Below, piece by piece: positions 35,353 through 43,508 of a stretch of 57,321 nucleotides of DNA. The position numbers were made by a program, and so were the translations under genes. Positions within the stretch are counted from its first letter, which is position 1, and the number at the start of each line of letters is the position of its first letter. The notes under the pieces were generated by a model. It saw nothing but the letters and a program-made list of their open reading frames with translations. It was not told the DNA's origin and searched no databases. The stretch comes from Planctomycetaceae bacterium. Lineage in GTDB: Bacteria > Planctomycetota > Planctomycetia > Pirellulales > UBA1268. The stretch lies in assembly GCA_021300535.1 (NCBI GenBank), contig JAJTED010000030.1:1-57321 (forward strand), in the 5' to 3' direction.

Positions 35353-36444
35353 TCATTTGGGCCGCCCGCTCCGCTGCCGCTCTTCGAGCCACGCTGGGAT
35401 TATGAAGTCGTCGGTCTCGCTGCCGTCGGGCTCGGCGATGAACTCCAGCGTCGCGACGAGTGGGATCTCGACATCGCGCTTTTCGATCAGGGCGGAGAGC
35501 GTCTTGGGGGAGATTTTCTTGAGGCTGGGGAGCGAAAGTGGGCCTTTGCGCGTGGCGAGGGCTTTGGCAACGACGACGGAGTCGGGGGTGTCGAGGGTGG
35601 TGATCTTGGGGAGTTGCCCGTCCCATTTCGGGCTGGCAGCAAGCACCTTGGCGGTGGCGGCATCGAGGCTGGTCAGGCTCGGAAGGCGGCCGCTCCACCG
35701 TTTGGCAGCAGCGAGCGCGTTGGCGGTAGCAACGTCAAGCGTGTTCAGGCCGGAGAGCGACAGCAAGAAAGCGGCCGACTTGAACTCCGCGAGCGCCTGC
35801 GCCGTGTCGGCATCGAGCCTGGTCAGGCTGGGAAGTTGCCCGTCCCATTTCGGGTTGGCAGCAAGCACCTTGGCGGTGCGTGCGTCGAGCGCGGAGAGGC
35901 CGGCGAGGTTCAGGAACATGACATTCGCGAACCCCTTGGCCGTCTCGGCGTCGAGCGTGGTCAGGCCGTCGAGGTACAGACGGTGCTTGAACTTCGCGAG
36001 CGCCGTGGCCGTATCGGCATCGAGCGTCGTCAGGCCGCGGAGGAACAGGTAACCGCCCTTGAACTCCACGAGCGCCGTGGCCGTGTCGGCGTCAAGCGTG
36101 GTCAATCCGTCGAGAAGCAGCGGGCCTCTCGAATATCCCGCCAGTTCCTTGGCCGTCTCCTTGTCGATGGACTTCAGGCCATTCAGGGGCAGGCATCGGG
36201 ATTCCGTCACTCCGAAACCGGAACGGGGCCGCGGGTTGGCAGGGCTGTTTCCGCCGATCCCCACCGCCACACTCACCCCCGAAAACTCCGTCGCCAACTT
36301 CCGCGCCCGTTCCGGCGTCAGGCTCTCGATCTTGTTCGTGTCCGCAGGCAACTCGTCGGCACGCACGGGAGCGATGCCGAGCAGCATCCCAGACACGAAC
36401 AGGGCGACGGCTACCAGAAACAGATTCGACTTCGCGGTCGTCAT
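35353..36444 (-). CDS. Secreted leucine-rich-like repeat protein
   Basis: 363 residues. Signal peptide MTTAKSNLFLVAVALFVSGM, then TPERARKLATEF. From residue ~75 it consists of about ten repeats of ~20-24 residues with consensus LxLxGLTTLDADTATALAxF, resembling leucine-rich repeats with an alanine-rich helical side. Probably periplasmic or surface-bound and used for protein interaction; no function can be assigned. The ATG at 36444 gives the signal peptide. Just upstream lies a remnant of a paralogue's 3' end (36505-36570). Confidence 0.75.
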   Translation of the reverse strand: MTTAKSNLFLVAVALFVSGMLLGIAPVRADELPADTNKIESLTPERARKLATEFSGVSVAVGIGGNSPANPRPRSGFGVTESRCLPLNGLKSIDKETAKELAGYSRGPLLLDGLTTLDADTATALVEFKGGYLFLRGLTTLDADTATALAKFKHRLYLDGLTTLDAETAKGFANVMFLNLAGLSALDARTAKVLAANPKWDGQLPSLTRLDADTAQALAEFKSAAFLLSLSGLNTLDVATANALAAAKRWSGRLPSLTSLDAATAKVLAASPKWDGQLPKITTLDTPDSVVVAKALATRKGPLSLPSLKKISPKTLSALIEKRDVEIPLVATLEFIAEPDGSETDDFIIPAWLEERQRSGRPK

Positions 36445-36504
36445 TGTGGGTCTCGGTGCCAGAGGAAGGCGGGGTAAGACGGGTTCGCGGTGTTGGACGC
36501 CGCA

Positions 36505-36570
36505 AATCGATTCCAGCGTCTTGATGAGCGGGATCTCGACAGCGTGCTTTTCGATCAGCGTGACGGGGGC
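36505..36570 (-). pseudogene. 3' remnant of a paralogous repeat-protein gene
   Basis: Read on the minus strand this encodes TLIEKHAVEIPLIKTLESI, matching ALIEKRDVEIPLVATLEFI at the end of the adjacent gene. The DNA is about four-fifths identical over ~60 bp. Nothing else of the gene is seen upstream. Confidence 0.75.
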
Positions 36571-36740
36571 GACAAGCGCAAGCCCCACCCCAGGCAAAGG
36601 CCGGCGGCGCGTTCAAGGACGTAGAGGCGCGAAGCCCTGCAAAGGTTCCCGCGGCACCGAGGATTTCGCCAGACAGCCGGCCACGGATGCGTCTGACACG
36701 GGAAAAACATCGAAACCGGCAGCCTCCGCAGGAAGCCGGC

Positions 36741-36860
36741 CGCGGCGGTCTCTGACCGTCGTGCCCTGCCCCTGTAGCGGCGGTCGTGCCTCGCCTGTTG
36801 GGAACGCTTTCGGCGGTCAGAGACCGCCGCTCCAGATTTGGCCAGAGACCGCCGCTACAA
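36741..36860 (+). repeat. D repeat cluster overlapping the queG stop codon
   Basis: GCGGCGGTCTCTGACCGTCG, then GGCGGTCAGAGACCGCCGC and GGCCAGAGACCGCCGC. The arm CGGCGGTC-AGA-GACCGCCG is a perfect 8-bp hairpin. The last copy runs into the minus-strand gene queG and supplies its TAG stop. The rest of the 36445-36740 gap holds only the gene remnant. Confidence 0.7.
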
Positions 36861-37940
36861 GTCCTCGACGACGCCCGCAGCCTGCCATTGCGCGAGCGCC
36901 CATGCCGCCGCCTCGCGGACGGCCGGTTCCACGTCGGCGAGGGCTGCCGTCAGGGCTGGCAACGCCGCCGGGTCGGGCCGGTTGCCCAGCGCGATCGCCG
37001 CCGACCGCAGCAGGCCGCGCCGCTTGGCCCGCAGGAGCGGTGAGTCCTGGAAGCGGCGGCGAAATGCGGCCTCGTCCAACCCGAGCAGTTCCACGAGGTC
37101 GAGCGTGGTCATGCCGTCCTGCGGCTGGAACGCGGGTTCCGCCGACCCGGGCGCGTGCCGGTTCCACGGGCAGACCTCCTGGCAGACGTCGCAGCCGAAC
37201 ACCCAGTCGCCCATGCCGGCCCGCAGCGATGCGGGAACCGGCCCGTGGTCTTCGATCGTGAGCGTGCTGATGCACTTCGTCGCATCGAGCACCCGCGGCT
37301 CCACGAAGGCCCCGGTCGGGCAGGCGTCGAGGCAGGCCGTGCAGGTGCCGCAGTGGTCCGTCTCGAGCGGCACGTCGGCGGGCAGATCGAGATCGGTGAG
37401 CAGCGCCGTGAGGAAGAAGTAGCTCCCGGCACGCGGGTCGATGAGCATCGTGTTCTTGCCGATCCAGCCGAGACCGGCGAGCAGGCCGTAGTCGCGCTCG
37501 GCCAATGGCGCCGAATCGACCACACCGCGGGTGCGGCAGCCCGGCACGCGGGCCTCGAGCCAGGCCCCGAGCACGTTCGACCGCTCGCGCAGCAGGTCGT
37601 GGTAGTCGTCGCCGCGGGCGTAGCGGGCCACGCGGCCGCGGCCGGGCACGGACTCCGCGGGAGGATCGGCCGGGTAGTCCGTCGCCAACACGATCACGCT
37701 GCGGGCGCCCGCCAGCAGGTGCGCCGGATCGCTCCGCAGCGGTTCGTGCCGCGCAAGCCAATCCTGCATCACTCCGGCACGCCCCGCCGTCAGCCAGTGC
37801 CGAAACGCGTCGTGATGCGGCGGCGGCACGGCCGGGGCGATACCAACGCGGTAAAACCCGATCCGCGCCGCCTCGGCCCGCAAGGCGGCCGCAAGCGCGT
37901 GGACGTCGAGGCCGCTCATGGGACTGTCGGGCGTTGGCAT
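36855..37940 (-). CDS. queG: Epoxyqueuosine reductase
   Basis: 361 residues. Last step of queuosine synthesis: reduces epoxyqueuosine in tRNA to queuosine using cobalamin and two 4Fe-4S clusters. GWIGKNTMLIDPRAGS and the cluster motif CGTCTACLDACPTGA, plus CDVCQEVCPWN, carry the eight Cys ligands. ATDYP and RYARGDDYH are family positions. A C-terminal HEAT-like segment (AAIALGNRPDPAALPALTAAL) is present, as in many QueG. Start ATG at 37940; ATG at 37919 is also possible and neither has a clear ribosome site. The stop codon lies inside a D repeat. Confidence 0.93.
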   Translation of the reverse strand: MPTPDSPMSGLDVHALAAALRAEAARIGFYRVGIAPAVPPPHHDAFRHWLTAGRAGVMQDWLARHEPLRSDPAHLLAGARSVIVLATDYPADPPAESVPGRGRVARYARGDDYHDLLRERSNVLGAWLEARVPGCRTRGVVDSAPLAERDYGLLAGLGWIGKNTMLIDPRAGSYFFLTALLTDLDLPADVPLETDHCGTCTACLDACPTGAFVEPRVLDATKCISTLTIEDHGPVPASLRAGMGDWVFGCDVCQEVCPWNRHAPGSAEPAFQPQDGMTTLDLVELLGLDEAAFRRRFQDSPLLRAKRRGLLRSAAIALGNRPDPAALPALTAALADVEPAVREAAAWALAQWQAAGVVEDL

Positions 37941-38136
37941 CGGTCGCGGCCGGCGGGAGAACCTGGGCAAGGCGGGCTCGGACCGAAGCCGGACCGAGCA
38001 GGCGAGGCGGGGCGGGCGACGGGAACTGGTATGGACCCACCCGGTGGAGTCGCTATTGTCCCGGCCCGAACCGTCCCGGGCATTGTCTCCTCGGGCGCGG
38101 CGTTTCCCAAGACTCTTCCCTCGTGGAGTGCCTGCC

Positions 38137-38868
38137 GTGTCGACCTGTCATTTGTCCCGTCGCGACGCCACCCGCGCCGCGAACGTCGACCAGCACCTGG
38201 GCGCACACCGTTCGTATCTCTGCCTGGCGACCGCGGCACTCGCGGCCGCGGCACTCGTGGGCCTCGCCGGCTGCCAGACCGCGCGGGCCCCGACCACGGT
38301 CGCCCCACCGGCCACCGGGATGATCGGCCAGGCCGCTCCCTACGGCGTCATGCCGCAACAGATGGGCGCGGCCTATCCCGCCGCCCCGCCGATGCCCGGC
38401 CCCGCGACCCAGTGGCAAGCCTCGGCTCCGGCGGCCCCGGCTCCGAACACATGGTCGTGGGCGCAGCCGCAGCCGGCCGCGCCCGCGATGCCAACCGCAC
38501 CTCAAATGCCGAGCTCGCAGAGCATCGCCAACCAGGGCCAGCAATTCGGCAACCAGATGCAAGCCCAGGGGCAACAGTTCGCCAATCAGATGCAGAACTC
38601 GGCGAACCAGCAGTGGCAGCAGATGGCCAACCAGACGCAGCAGCAGGCCAACCAATACATGAATCAGGCCACGCAGCAGGCCAATCAGTACATGAACCAG
38701 GCGGGCCAGCAGGCCCAGCAGTATGTCAATGGCGCCCAGCAGCAGGTGACGGCCCAGATGCCGACCGGCCAGCCACCGGCCGCGAATGCGAGCTGGAATC
38801 CGTTCGCCACGCCGGCGACGTCGATGCCCCCGGCGCGGGCCACGCCCGCAGCCCCGCCGCGGTACTGA
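38137..38868 (+). CDS. Gln/Asn-rich lipoprotein
   Basis: 243 residues from GTG 38137, with GGAG 8 nt upstream. A positive leader is followed by a hydrophobic stretch ending LVGLAGC, a lipobox, so the mature protein would be lipid-anchored at Cys. Next comes a Pro/Ala linker and then a long Gln/Asn helix-like region with 11-residue repeats (QQANQYMNQAT, QQANQYMNQAG, QQAQQYVNGAQ). The 11-residue period suits a long amphipathic helix. C-terminus is Ala/Pro-rich. No family assigned. Confidence 0.65.
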   Translation: MSTCHLSRRDATRAANVDQHLGAHRSYLCLATAALAAAALVGLAGCQTARAPTTVAPPATGMIGQAAPYGVMPQQMGAAYPAAPPMPGPATQWQASAPAAPAPNTWSWAQPQPAAPAMPTAPQMPSSQSIANQGQQFGNQMQAQGQQFANQMQNSANQQWQQMANQTQQQANQYMNQATQQANQYMNQAGQQAQQYVNGAQQQVTAQMPTGQPPAANASWNPFATPATSMPPARATPAAPPRY

Positions 38869-38884
38869 CTTCACGGCTGTCGGG

Positions 38885-38983
38885 CCATCCATGGCCCCGA
38901 CAGCCTTGGCGAGGCGTGAGCAAGCTCACGACTCGCAGGCGGTCGCACCTCCGGGCGACCGTGGCCGCAGCACAGCTGCGGCG
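38885..38983 (+). repeat. C repeat, copy 1 (three-hairpin element)
   Basis: Begins CCATCCATGGCCCCGACAGC. Three hairpins: GCGAGGCGTGAGC-AA-GCTCACGACTCGC (one mismatch), CGGTCG-CACCTCCGGG-CGACCG, and GCCGCAGC-ACA-GCTGCGGC. Copy 2 lies 176 bp downstream. Confidence 0.85.
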
Positions 38984-39060
38984 TGCGATGGCTCGCCAGC
39001 CCGGCGAGCCTCGCGTAAGCCGAAGCAGGCCCGAAGGGATGCGCCGGCGCGAAAGCGAGC

Positions 39061-39159
39061 CCATCCATGGCCCCGACAGCCTTGGCGAGGCGTGAGCAAG
39101 CTCACGTCTCGCAGGCGGTCGCACCTCCGGGCGACCGTGGCCGCAGCACAGCTGCGGCG
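39061..39159 (+). repeat. C repeat, copy 2
   Basis: Same 99-bp sequence as copy 1 except T for A at the mismatched stem position (GCTCACGTCTCGC). The spacer 38984-39060 and the following 39160-39239 show no gene. Confidence 0.85.
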
Positions 39160-39239
39160 AGGAGGCACGCAGCGCGGCCTGCGGCCGCTGCGTGCCCGCC
39201 TGGCAGGCGGCCCGTTGAACCCGGAGTTCACAGGTCCAA

Positions 39240-39395
39240 GAAGCCCCGGGTGGCAACCCGGGGACACCGGGCATGGAGGCCATCCCGCCTTCCATGCCGC
39301 ACGACTACAGGCGCTTCCCAACTTCGAACCCGCATCGCATGACACCCGGCAAGGTGTGCGACCCGGAAGCCCCCGGCTTCCGCCGGGGGCTTTTT
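39240..39395 (+). repeat. A repeat, copy 3 (156 bp)
   Basis: Same length as copies 1 and 2 with more divergence inside (GACTACAGGCGCTTCCCAAC). Ends fold as before (CCCCGGGTGGCAACCCGGGG; CCCCGGCTTCCGCCGGGGGC then TTTTT). Confidence 0.88.
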
Positions 39396-39750
39396 GGGAG
39401 AGCGCTAGGCCCGGAGGGCCGGGTCGATCCACAGCGGGCGGAGGCCCGCCAAGCGAACCGCGGCACGATGCCGCGGGTTCGCGTGCATCATCCTCCCCGG
39501 CTTCCGCCGGGGGCTTTTTGGGAGAGCGCCAGGCCCGGAGGGCCGCGTTGACCCCAGCGGGCGCAGGCCCGCCAAGCGAACTGCGGCACGATGCCGCAGG
39601 TTCGCGTACATCATCCTACCCGGCTTCCGCCGGGGGCTTTTTGGGAGAGCGCTAGGCCCGGAGGGCCGGGTCGATCCCCAGCGGGCGGAGGCCCGCCAAG
39701 CGAACCGCGGCACGAGGCCGCGGGTTCGCGTGCATCATCCTACCCGGCCC
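39396..39750 (-). repeat. B repeat, two full units and one partial, minus orientation
   Basis: Units 39396-39520 and 39521-39642 plus a partial from 39643. On the plus strand each reads GGCCC-GGA-GGGCC, a GCGGGC/GCCCGC stem, the long stem, then CCGGCTTCCGCCGGGGGC with TTTTT. Between units the long stem changes from C with G to T with A (GCGAACCGCGGCA/TGCCGCGGGTTCGC against GCGAACTGCGGCA/TGCCGCAGGTTCGC), and the GCGGGC hairpin changes only its loop (GGAG, GCAG). The third unit lacks the terminal hairpin. No gene is seen in 39751-39837. Confidence 0.88.
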
Positions 39751-39837
39751 CACACCACGGCTTGGCCCGCGGCCGCAGCCAGGCGACAATCGCTGGATCC
39801 GGCCCCCCTTCCGCCCACACCGCTTGTAGTGCAACGC

Positions 39838-41772
39838 ATGTTCGATTGGCTCGGCAGCATCGCGCCCGGGAGGCGTCCGGCGATCACCGCCGCGACCTGG
39901 AGAGTCGTGCGCGAGATCGACACGCTCGCGGCCGAGATGGAAGCCCTCGACGACGTCGCGCTGAAACGTCTCGGCCGCTCGCTCTCCTACCGGGCCCGCT
40001 CCGGCGAGGCCGCCGACTCGTTGATCATCGAGAGTTTCGCCGCCACCCGTGAGGCCGGCCGACGGCGGCTCGGCATGCGGCACTATGACGTGCAGCTGCT
40101 CGCGGGCGTGGCCCTCGTCCACGGCGCGATCGTGGAGATGCAGACCGGCGAGGGCAAGACGCTCGTCGCCACGCTGCCGCTGGTGCTCTACGCCCTGGCC
40201 GGCAAGGGCGCCCACCTGGCGACGGTCAACGACTATCTGGCCCGCCGCGACGCGGAGTGGATGACGCCGATCTACGAAGCCCTCGGCCTGTCGGTGGGGA
40301 TCGTCGAGTCGCAGATGGACTTCGACGCGCGGCGGAAGGCCTACGCCTGCGACGTGACCTACGGCACGGCCAAGGAGTTCGGCTTCGACTTCCTCAAGGA
40401 CCGGCTCATCGGCCGCGAGCTCGCCGAGGGCCGCGGCGACCTGGGCGCGACGCTCACGGGTGCGGCGGCTGGCAGCGCAGCGAAGCTCCTGCAACGGCCC
40501 TACTGGTTCGCGCTCGTGGACGAGGCCGACAACGTGCTCATCGACGAGGCCCGCACGCCGCTGATCATCGCCTCGCCCCCCGGCGAGGCGCAGGCCGTGC
40601 AGCAGGCCGTGTTTCGCTTCGCCGCCCGGGCGGCCCGGGAACTCGAGGCCCGGGCCGACTTCGAGAAGGAAGTGCAGAAGCAAACCTGCGAACTCCTCGG
40701 CCGGGGACGGAGCCGCGTGCGGGCCCTCGACCGGCCGCCGGAGCTCGACTCCACGAGCCTGCTGGAGCTCTACGACGCCGTCGAGCGGGCGCTGCGGGCC
40801 CGCGAGTTCTTCACCCGCGACCGGCAGTACGTCGTCCGCGACGGCAAGATCGTGATCATCGACGAGTTCACCGGCCGGGCCGCCGAGGGACGCACCTGGC
40901 GTGACGGCCTGCACCAGGCGGTCGAGGCCCAGGAGGGGATCGAGATTACGGTGCCGTCGGGGCACGCCGCGCGGATCACGATCCAAGACCTGTTCGCCCG
41001 CTGGCCGCACCTCGCGGGCATGACCGGCACGATCGCCACCAGCGCCCGCGAACTGGCGCGAACGTACGACGTGGACGTGGCCGTGGTGCCGACCAACAAG
41101 CCCGCGATCCGCGAGCGGCTGCCGGCGGTCGTGTGCGGCGACTACCCGGAGAAACTGCACCGCATCATCGCCGACGTCGCCGCGATGCACGCCCTGGGCC
41201 GGCCGGTGCTGATCGGCACGCGGTCGATCGACAAGTCGGAAGACCTCTCCCGGCTGCTGGAGCAGGCCGGCCTGCGGCACGTCGTGCTCAACGCCCGACA
41301 CATCGACAAGGAGGCCGAGATCGTCGCCGCGGCGGGGCAGCTCGGGAAGATCACGGTCTCGACGAACATGGCCGGCCGCGGCACCGACATCAAGCTCGGC
41401 GAAGGCGTGAAGGAGCTCGGCGGTCTGCACGTCGTCTGCACCGAACTCCACGACTCGGCCCGCATCGACCGCCAGCTCGTGGGCCGCTGCGGCCGCCAAG
41501 GCGATCCCGGCACGTGGCGGCAGTTCCTGGCGCTTGACGACGACATCCTCGTGCAAGGCTTCGGGCCGAAGCGGGCCGCACGGATCGCCGCCGGCCTGAG
41601 GGGCCGACTGGGCGGGAGCACGGCGGGACTGGAACGGGTCTTCAAGCGGGCCCAGCAGCGGGTGGAAGCGCGGCATGTCCGCCAGCGGCGGCTGCTGGAA
41701 TATGTGGAGCGGCAGCGGGCGGAGGCCCACATCCAGATGAGCCAGGATCCGTATCTCGACGCCGCGAGCTGA
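39838..41772 (+). CDS. Short SecA-like preprotein translocase ATPase
   Basis: 644 residues against ~900 for housekeeping SecA. Nucleotide-binding fold 1 has Walker A QTGEGKTL (102-109), TVNDYLARRDAEWM, and the DEAD-type VDEADNVLIDEARTPLI near 228. The fold 2 motifs MTGTI, STNMAGRGTDIKLG and VGRCGRQGDPGT are intact, so ATP hydrolysis should work. An insert lies around 200-220. The protein stops soon after the start of the helical scaffold (RRLLEYVERQR). The helical wing, IRA1 and the C-terminal zinc/SecB tail are absent. It may be a SecA2-like accessory motor. The true secA is not in this window. No secY or pilin gene is adjacent. Confidence 0.88.
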   Translation: MFDWLGSIAPGRRPAITAATWRVVREIDTLAAEMEALDDVALKRLGRSLSYRARSGEAADSLIIESFAATREAGRRRLGMRHYDVQLLAGVALVHGAIVEMQTGEGKTLVATLPLVLYALAGKGAHLATVNDYLARRDAEWMTPIYEALGLSVGIVESQMDFDARRKAYACDVTYGTAKEFGFDFLKDRLIGRELAEGRGDLGATLTGAAAGSAAKLLQRPYWFALVDEADNVLIDEARTPLIIASPPGEAQAVQQAVFRFAARAARELEARADFEKEVQKQTCELLGRGRSRVRALDRPPELDSTSLLELYDAVERALRAREFFTRDRQYVVRDGKIVIIDEFTGRAAEGRTWRDGLHQAVEAQEGIEITVPSGHAARITIQDLFARWPHLAGMTGTIATSARELARTYDVDVAVVPTNKPAIRERLPAVVCGDYPEKLHRIIADVAAMHALGRPVLIGTRSIDKSEDLSRLLEQAGLRHVVLNARHIDKEAEIVAAAGQLGKITVSTNMAGRGTDIKLGEGVKELGGLHVVCTELHDSARIDRQLVGRCGRQGDPGTWRQFLALDDDILVQGFGPKRAARIAAGLRGRLGGSTAGLERVFKRAQQRVEARHVRQRRLLEYVERQRAEAHIQMSQDPYLDAAS

Positions 41773-41789
41773 CTTCAGCGCCTGCACGG

Positions 41790-41901
41790 CCATCCATGGC
41801 CCGAGCAGGCTTTTGCCCGGCTGGTCGCAGCCAACGTGCGACCAGCCGGGCAAGCGGCCGCACCTCCGGGCGGCCGTGGCCGCCGCGGACCGGTGGCGGC
41901 G
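41790..41901 (+). repeat. C repeat, copy 3 (diverged, same folding)
   Basis: Begins CCATCCATGG like copies 1 and 2. First hairpin is a perfect 17-bp stem (41813-41853, TTGCCCGGCTGGTCGCA with loop GCCAACG), a different sequence from the other copies. The second is CGGCCG-CACCTCCGGG-CGGCCG, a compensated change from CGGTCG/CGACCG. The third is GCCGCCGC/GTGGCGGC with one wobble. A D-like fragment (GCGGTCTCTGACCGTC) follows at 41913. Confidence 0.82.
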
Positions 41902-42130
41902 TGGCTCATTGTGTAGCGGTCTCTGACCGTCTTGCCCGGTTGCCGGGAAGCCCGAATCGGAAGATGAGCGAATACGCGTCCCTGCACTCAAAGCCACCCA
42001 CATGCCCTCGGCTCACGCCTTTTGATGGTGCGGGGGGTGGAACGGCAGGGCGTCGCCGCTGCAGGAATCCGCATGCGACCGTTGTTTTGCAAATCCTTTG
42101 AATTGGGAATCGGTCTCGTCGCCCATCCAA

Positions 42131-42285
42131 GAAGCCCCGGGTGGAAACCCGGGGACTCCGGGCATGAAAACCACCCCGCCGTCCATGCCGGATGACGGCA
42201 CACAATTCCCGGTTCAAACCCACAGCGCATGGCAACCGGGAAGGCATGCCACCCGGAGTCCCCCGGCTTCCGCCGGGGGCTTTTT
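42131..42285 (+). repeat. A repeat, copy 4 (155 bp)
   Basis: Ends as in the other copies, 1 bp shorter. The stretch 41960-42130 before it shares short phrases with the sequence before the B array at 32840-32912 (CCGCTGCAGGAATCC; CGGTCTCGTC), so the flanks are repeated too. Confidence 0.88.
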
Positions 42286-42408
42286 GTGTGAGCGCCAGGC
42301 CCGGAAGGCCGGGTTGAAACCAGCGGGCAAAGGCCCGCCAAGCGAACTGCGGCACGACGCCGCAGGTTCGCGTGAACCATGCTCCCCGGCTTCCGCCGGG
42401 GGCTTTTT
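42286..42408 (-). repeat. B repeat, one unit in minus orientation
   Basis: Hairpin loops and stems again vary together: GCGGGC-AAAG-GCCCGC and GCGAACTGCGGCA with CGCCGCAGGTTCGC. Ends with CCGGCTTCCGCCGGGGGC and TTTTT. A second unit begins at 42409 but breaks off before the gene at 42486. Confidence 0.85.
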
Positions 42409-42485
42409 GTGTGAGCGCCAGGCCCGGAGGGCACGGGTTGACTCAGCCCCCGCTCCCGTGTGAGCCTGTGATCCGAGGTCATGTG

Positions 42486-43508
42486 ATGGAAACGTTCCTG
42501 CGCGTCGCAACCATCGTCGTCGGGCTGGCACAGGCCGGCGCCGTGGAGCCGGCGGCCGACGGCACGCAATCGGTCGTCGTGCCCGCCGATCGACCGCCGC
42601 CAGCCACGGAGCCGTCCGTGCTCGTGCCGCAGCCACCGACGGCGAACCCACCGTCGCAACCGCCGCCGGCCGCTCCTCCCGCGGTACCGCAGGCTGGACT
42701 GGCCACCGACATGCTCGCCCAGGCGCTCGAGCCGCTCGCCGGCCGGCCCGGTGCCACCAATGGCACCGCGGCACTCTACGCCCGGCCCCTCCCGCTGCTC
42801 GAGGCGCTCGATCGCTCCGGCGACCGAGGCCGGCGGCTGTGGATCACGCAGGCCTACTGGAAGGTGGCCACGGCTTTCGCCGCCGTTCGCTGGGCGACCG
42901 AGGCGATCGAGCGGCTGGAGCTCGTCGCCCCCGGTGGCGACCCGCACGACCGTGCCACCCTCGACGTCGCCACGGCCGCCGCCCGCGCCGATCTCGCCGA
43001 TGCCCGGGCCCAGCTCGGCGCCGCGCAGCAGGAGCTCGTCGATCTCTCCAAGCTGCCCGTCACCGATCCACTGCCCTGGCCCGTCGATCGGCCGCTCGCG
43101 ATCCCCTATCAGACGCACTTCGAGGCGATCTTCGCGACGCGGCCGGCCACCGGTCGCGTGCGTGCCATCGCCCGCACATTGCCGGCCCGGCACGAGGCGC
43201 TCGAGGCCCGTGCCGCGGCCGTGCGGGCCGCCGAGAAGGCGGCGACGATGGCCGAGGCTGATCATGCCCAAGGCAAGCGGCCGATCGAGGCGGTGATCGC
43301 AGCCCATGCCGCGCTCGTGGGCCAGCAGCGAGAGTTTCTCCAGGCCACAAAGGCCTACAACCTCGACATCGCCGAGTATGCGATGGCCGCCGCCGATCTC
43401 TCCATTCCCGACGACCGCTTCGCGGCGATGCTCATCGGCGCCCCGATCCAGTGGCGACAGCCGCCCGCCACCGCGCCCGCAAACCCCGCCGCCCCGGCCA
43501 CGCCATGA
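42486..43508 (+). CDS. Exported helical protein, TolC/outer-membrane-efflux-like
   Basis: 340 residues. A weak signal-like N-terminus (METFLRVATIVVGLAQAGA) is followed by a Pro-rich linker (30-75). The rest is long Ala/Arg/Glu amphipathic helices: ALEPLAGRPG, YWKVATAFAAVRWATEAIE, ARADLADARAQLGAAQQELVD and RAAEKAATMAEADHAQGK. These resemble the coiled-coil halves of TolC-type proteins as often seen in planctomycetes, but the beta strands of a channel are not apparent. It may be a stand-alone periplasmic helical protein. Its stop overlaps the ATG of a dus gene (ATGA). Confidence 0.6.
   Translation: METFLRVATIVVGLAQAGAVEPAADGTQSVVVPADRPPPATEPSVLVPQPPTANPPSQPPPAAPPAVPQAGLATDMLAQALEPLAGRPGATNGTAALYARPLPLLEALDRSGDRGRRLWITQAYWKVATAFAAVRWATEAIERLELVAPGGDPHDRATLDVATAAARADLADARAQLGAAQQELVDLSKLPVTDPLPWPVDRPLAIPYQTHFEAIFATRPATGRVRAIARTLPARHEALEARAAAVRAAEKAATMAEADHAQGKRPIEAVIAAHAALVGQQREFLQATKAYNLDIAEYAMAAADLSIPDDRFAAMLIGAPIQWRQPPATAPANPAAPATP

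Noticed and set aside
34894-36477. 527-residue plus-strand frame over the repeat protein
   Set aside because: It is the antisense of the signal-peptide-bearing repeat protein and has Gly/Arg/Glu-rich shadow composition.
39838-41772. SecA-like gene as a DEAD-box RNA helicase
   Set aside because: QTGEGKT, VDEADNVLIDEARTPLI and NMAGRGTDIKL are specific to SecA.
41813-41853. Perfect 17-bp hairpin as terminator of the SecA-like gene
   Set aside because: No T-tract follows on either strand; it is the first stem of a C repeat.
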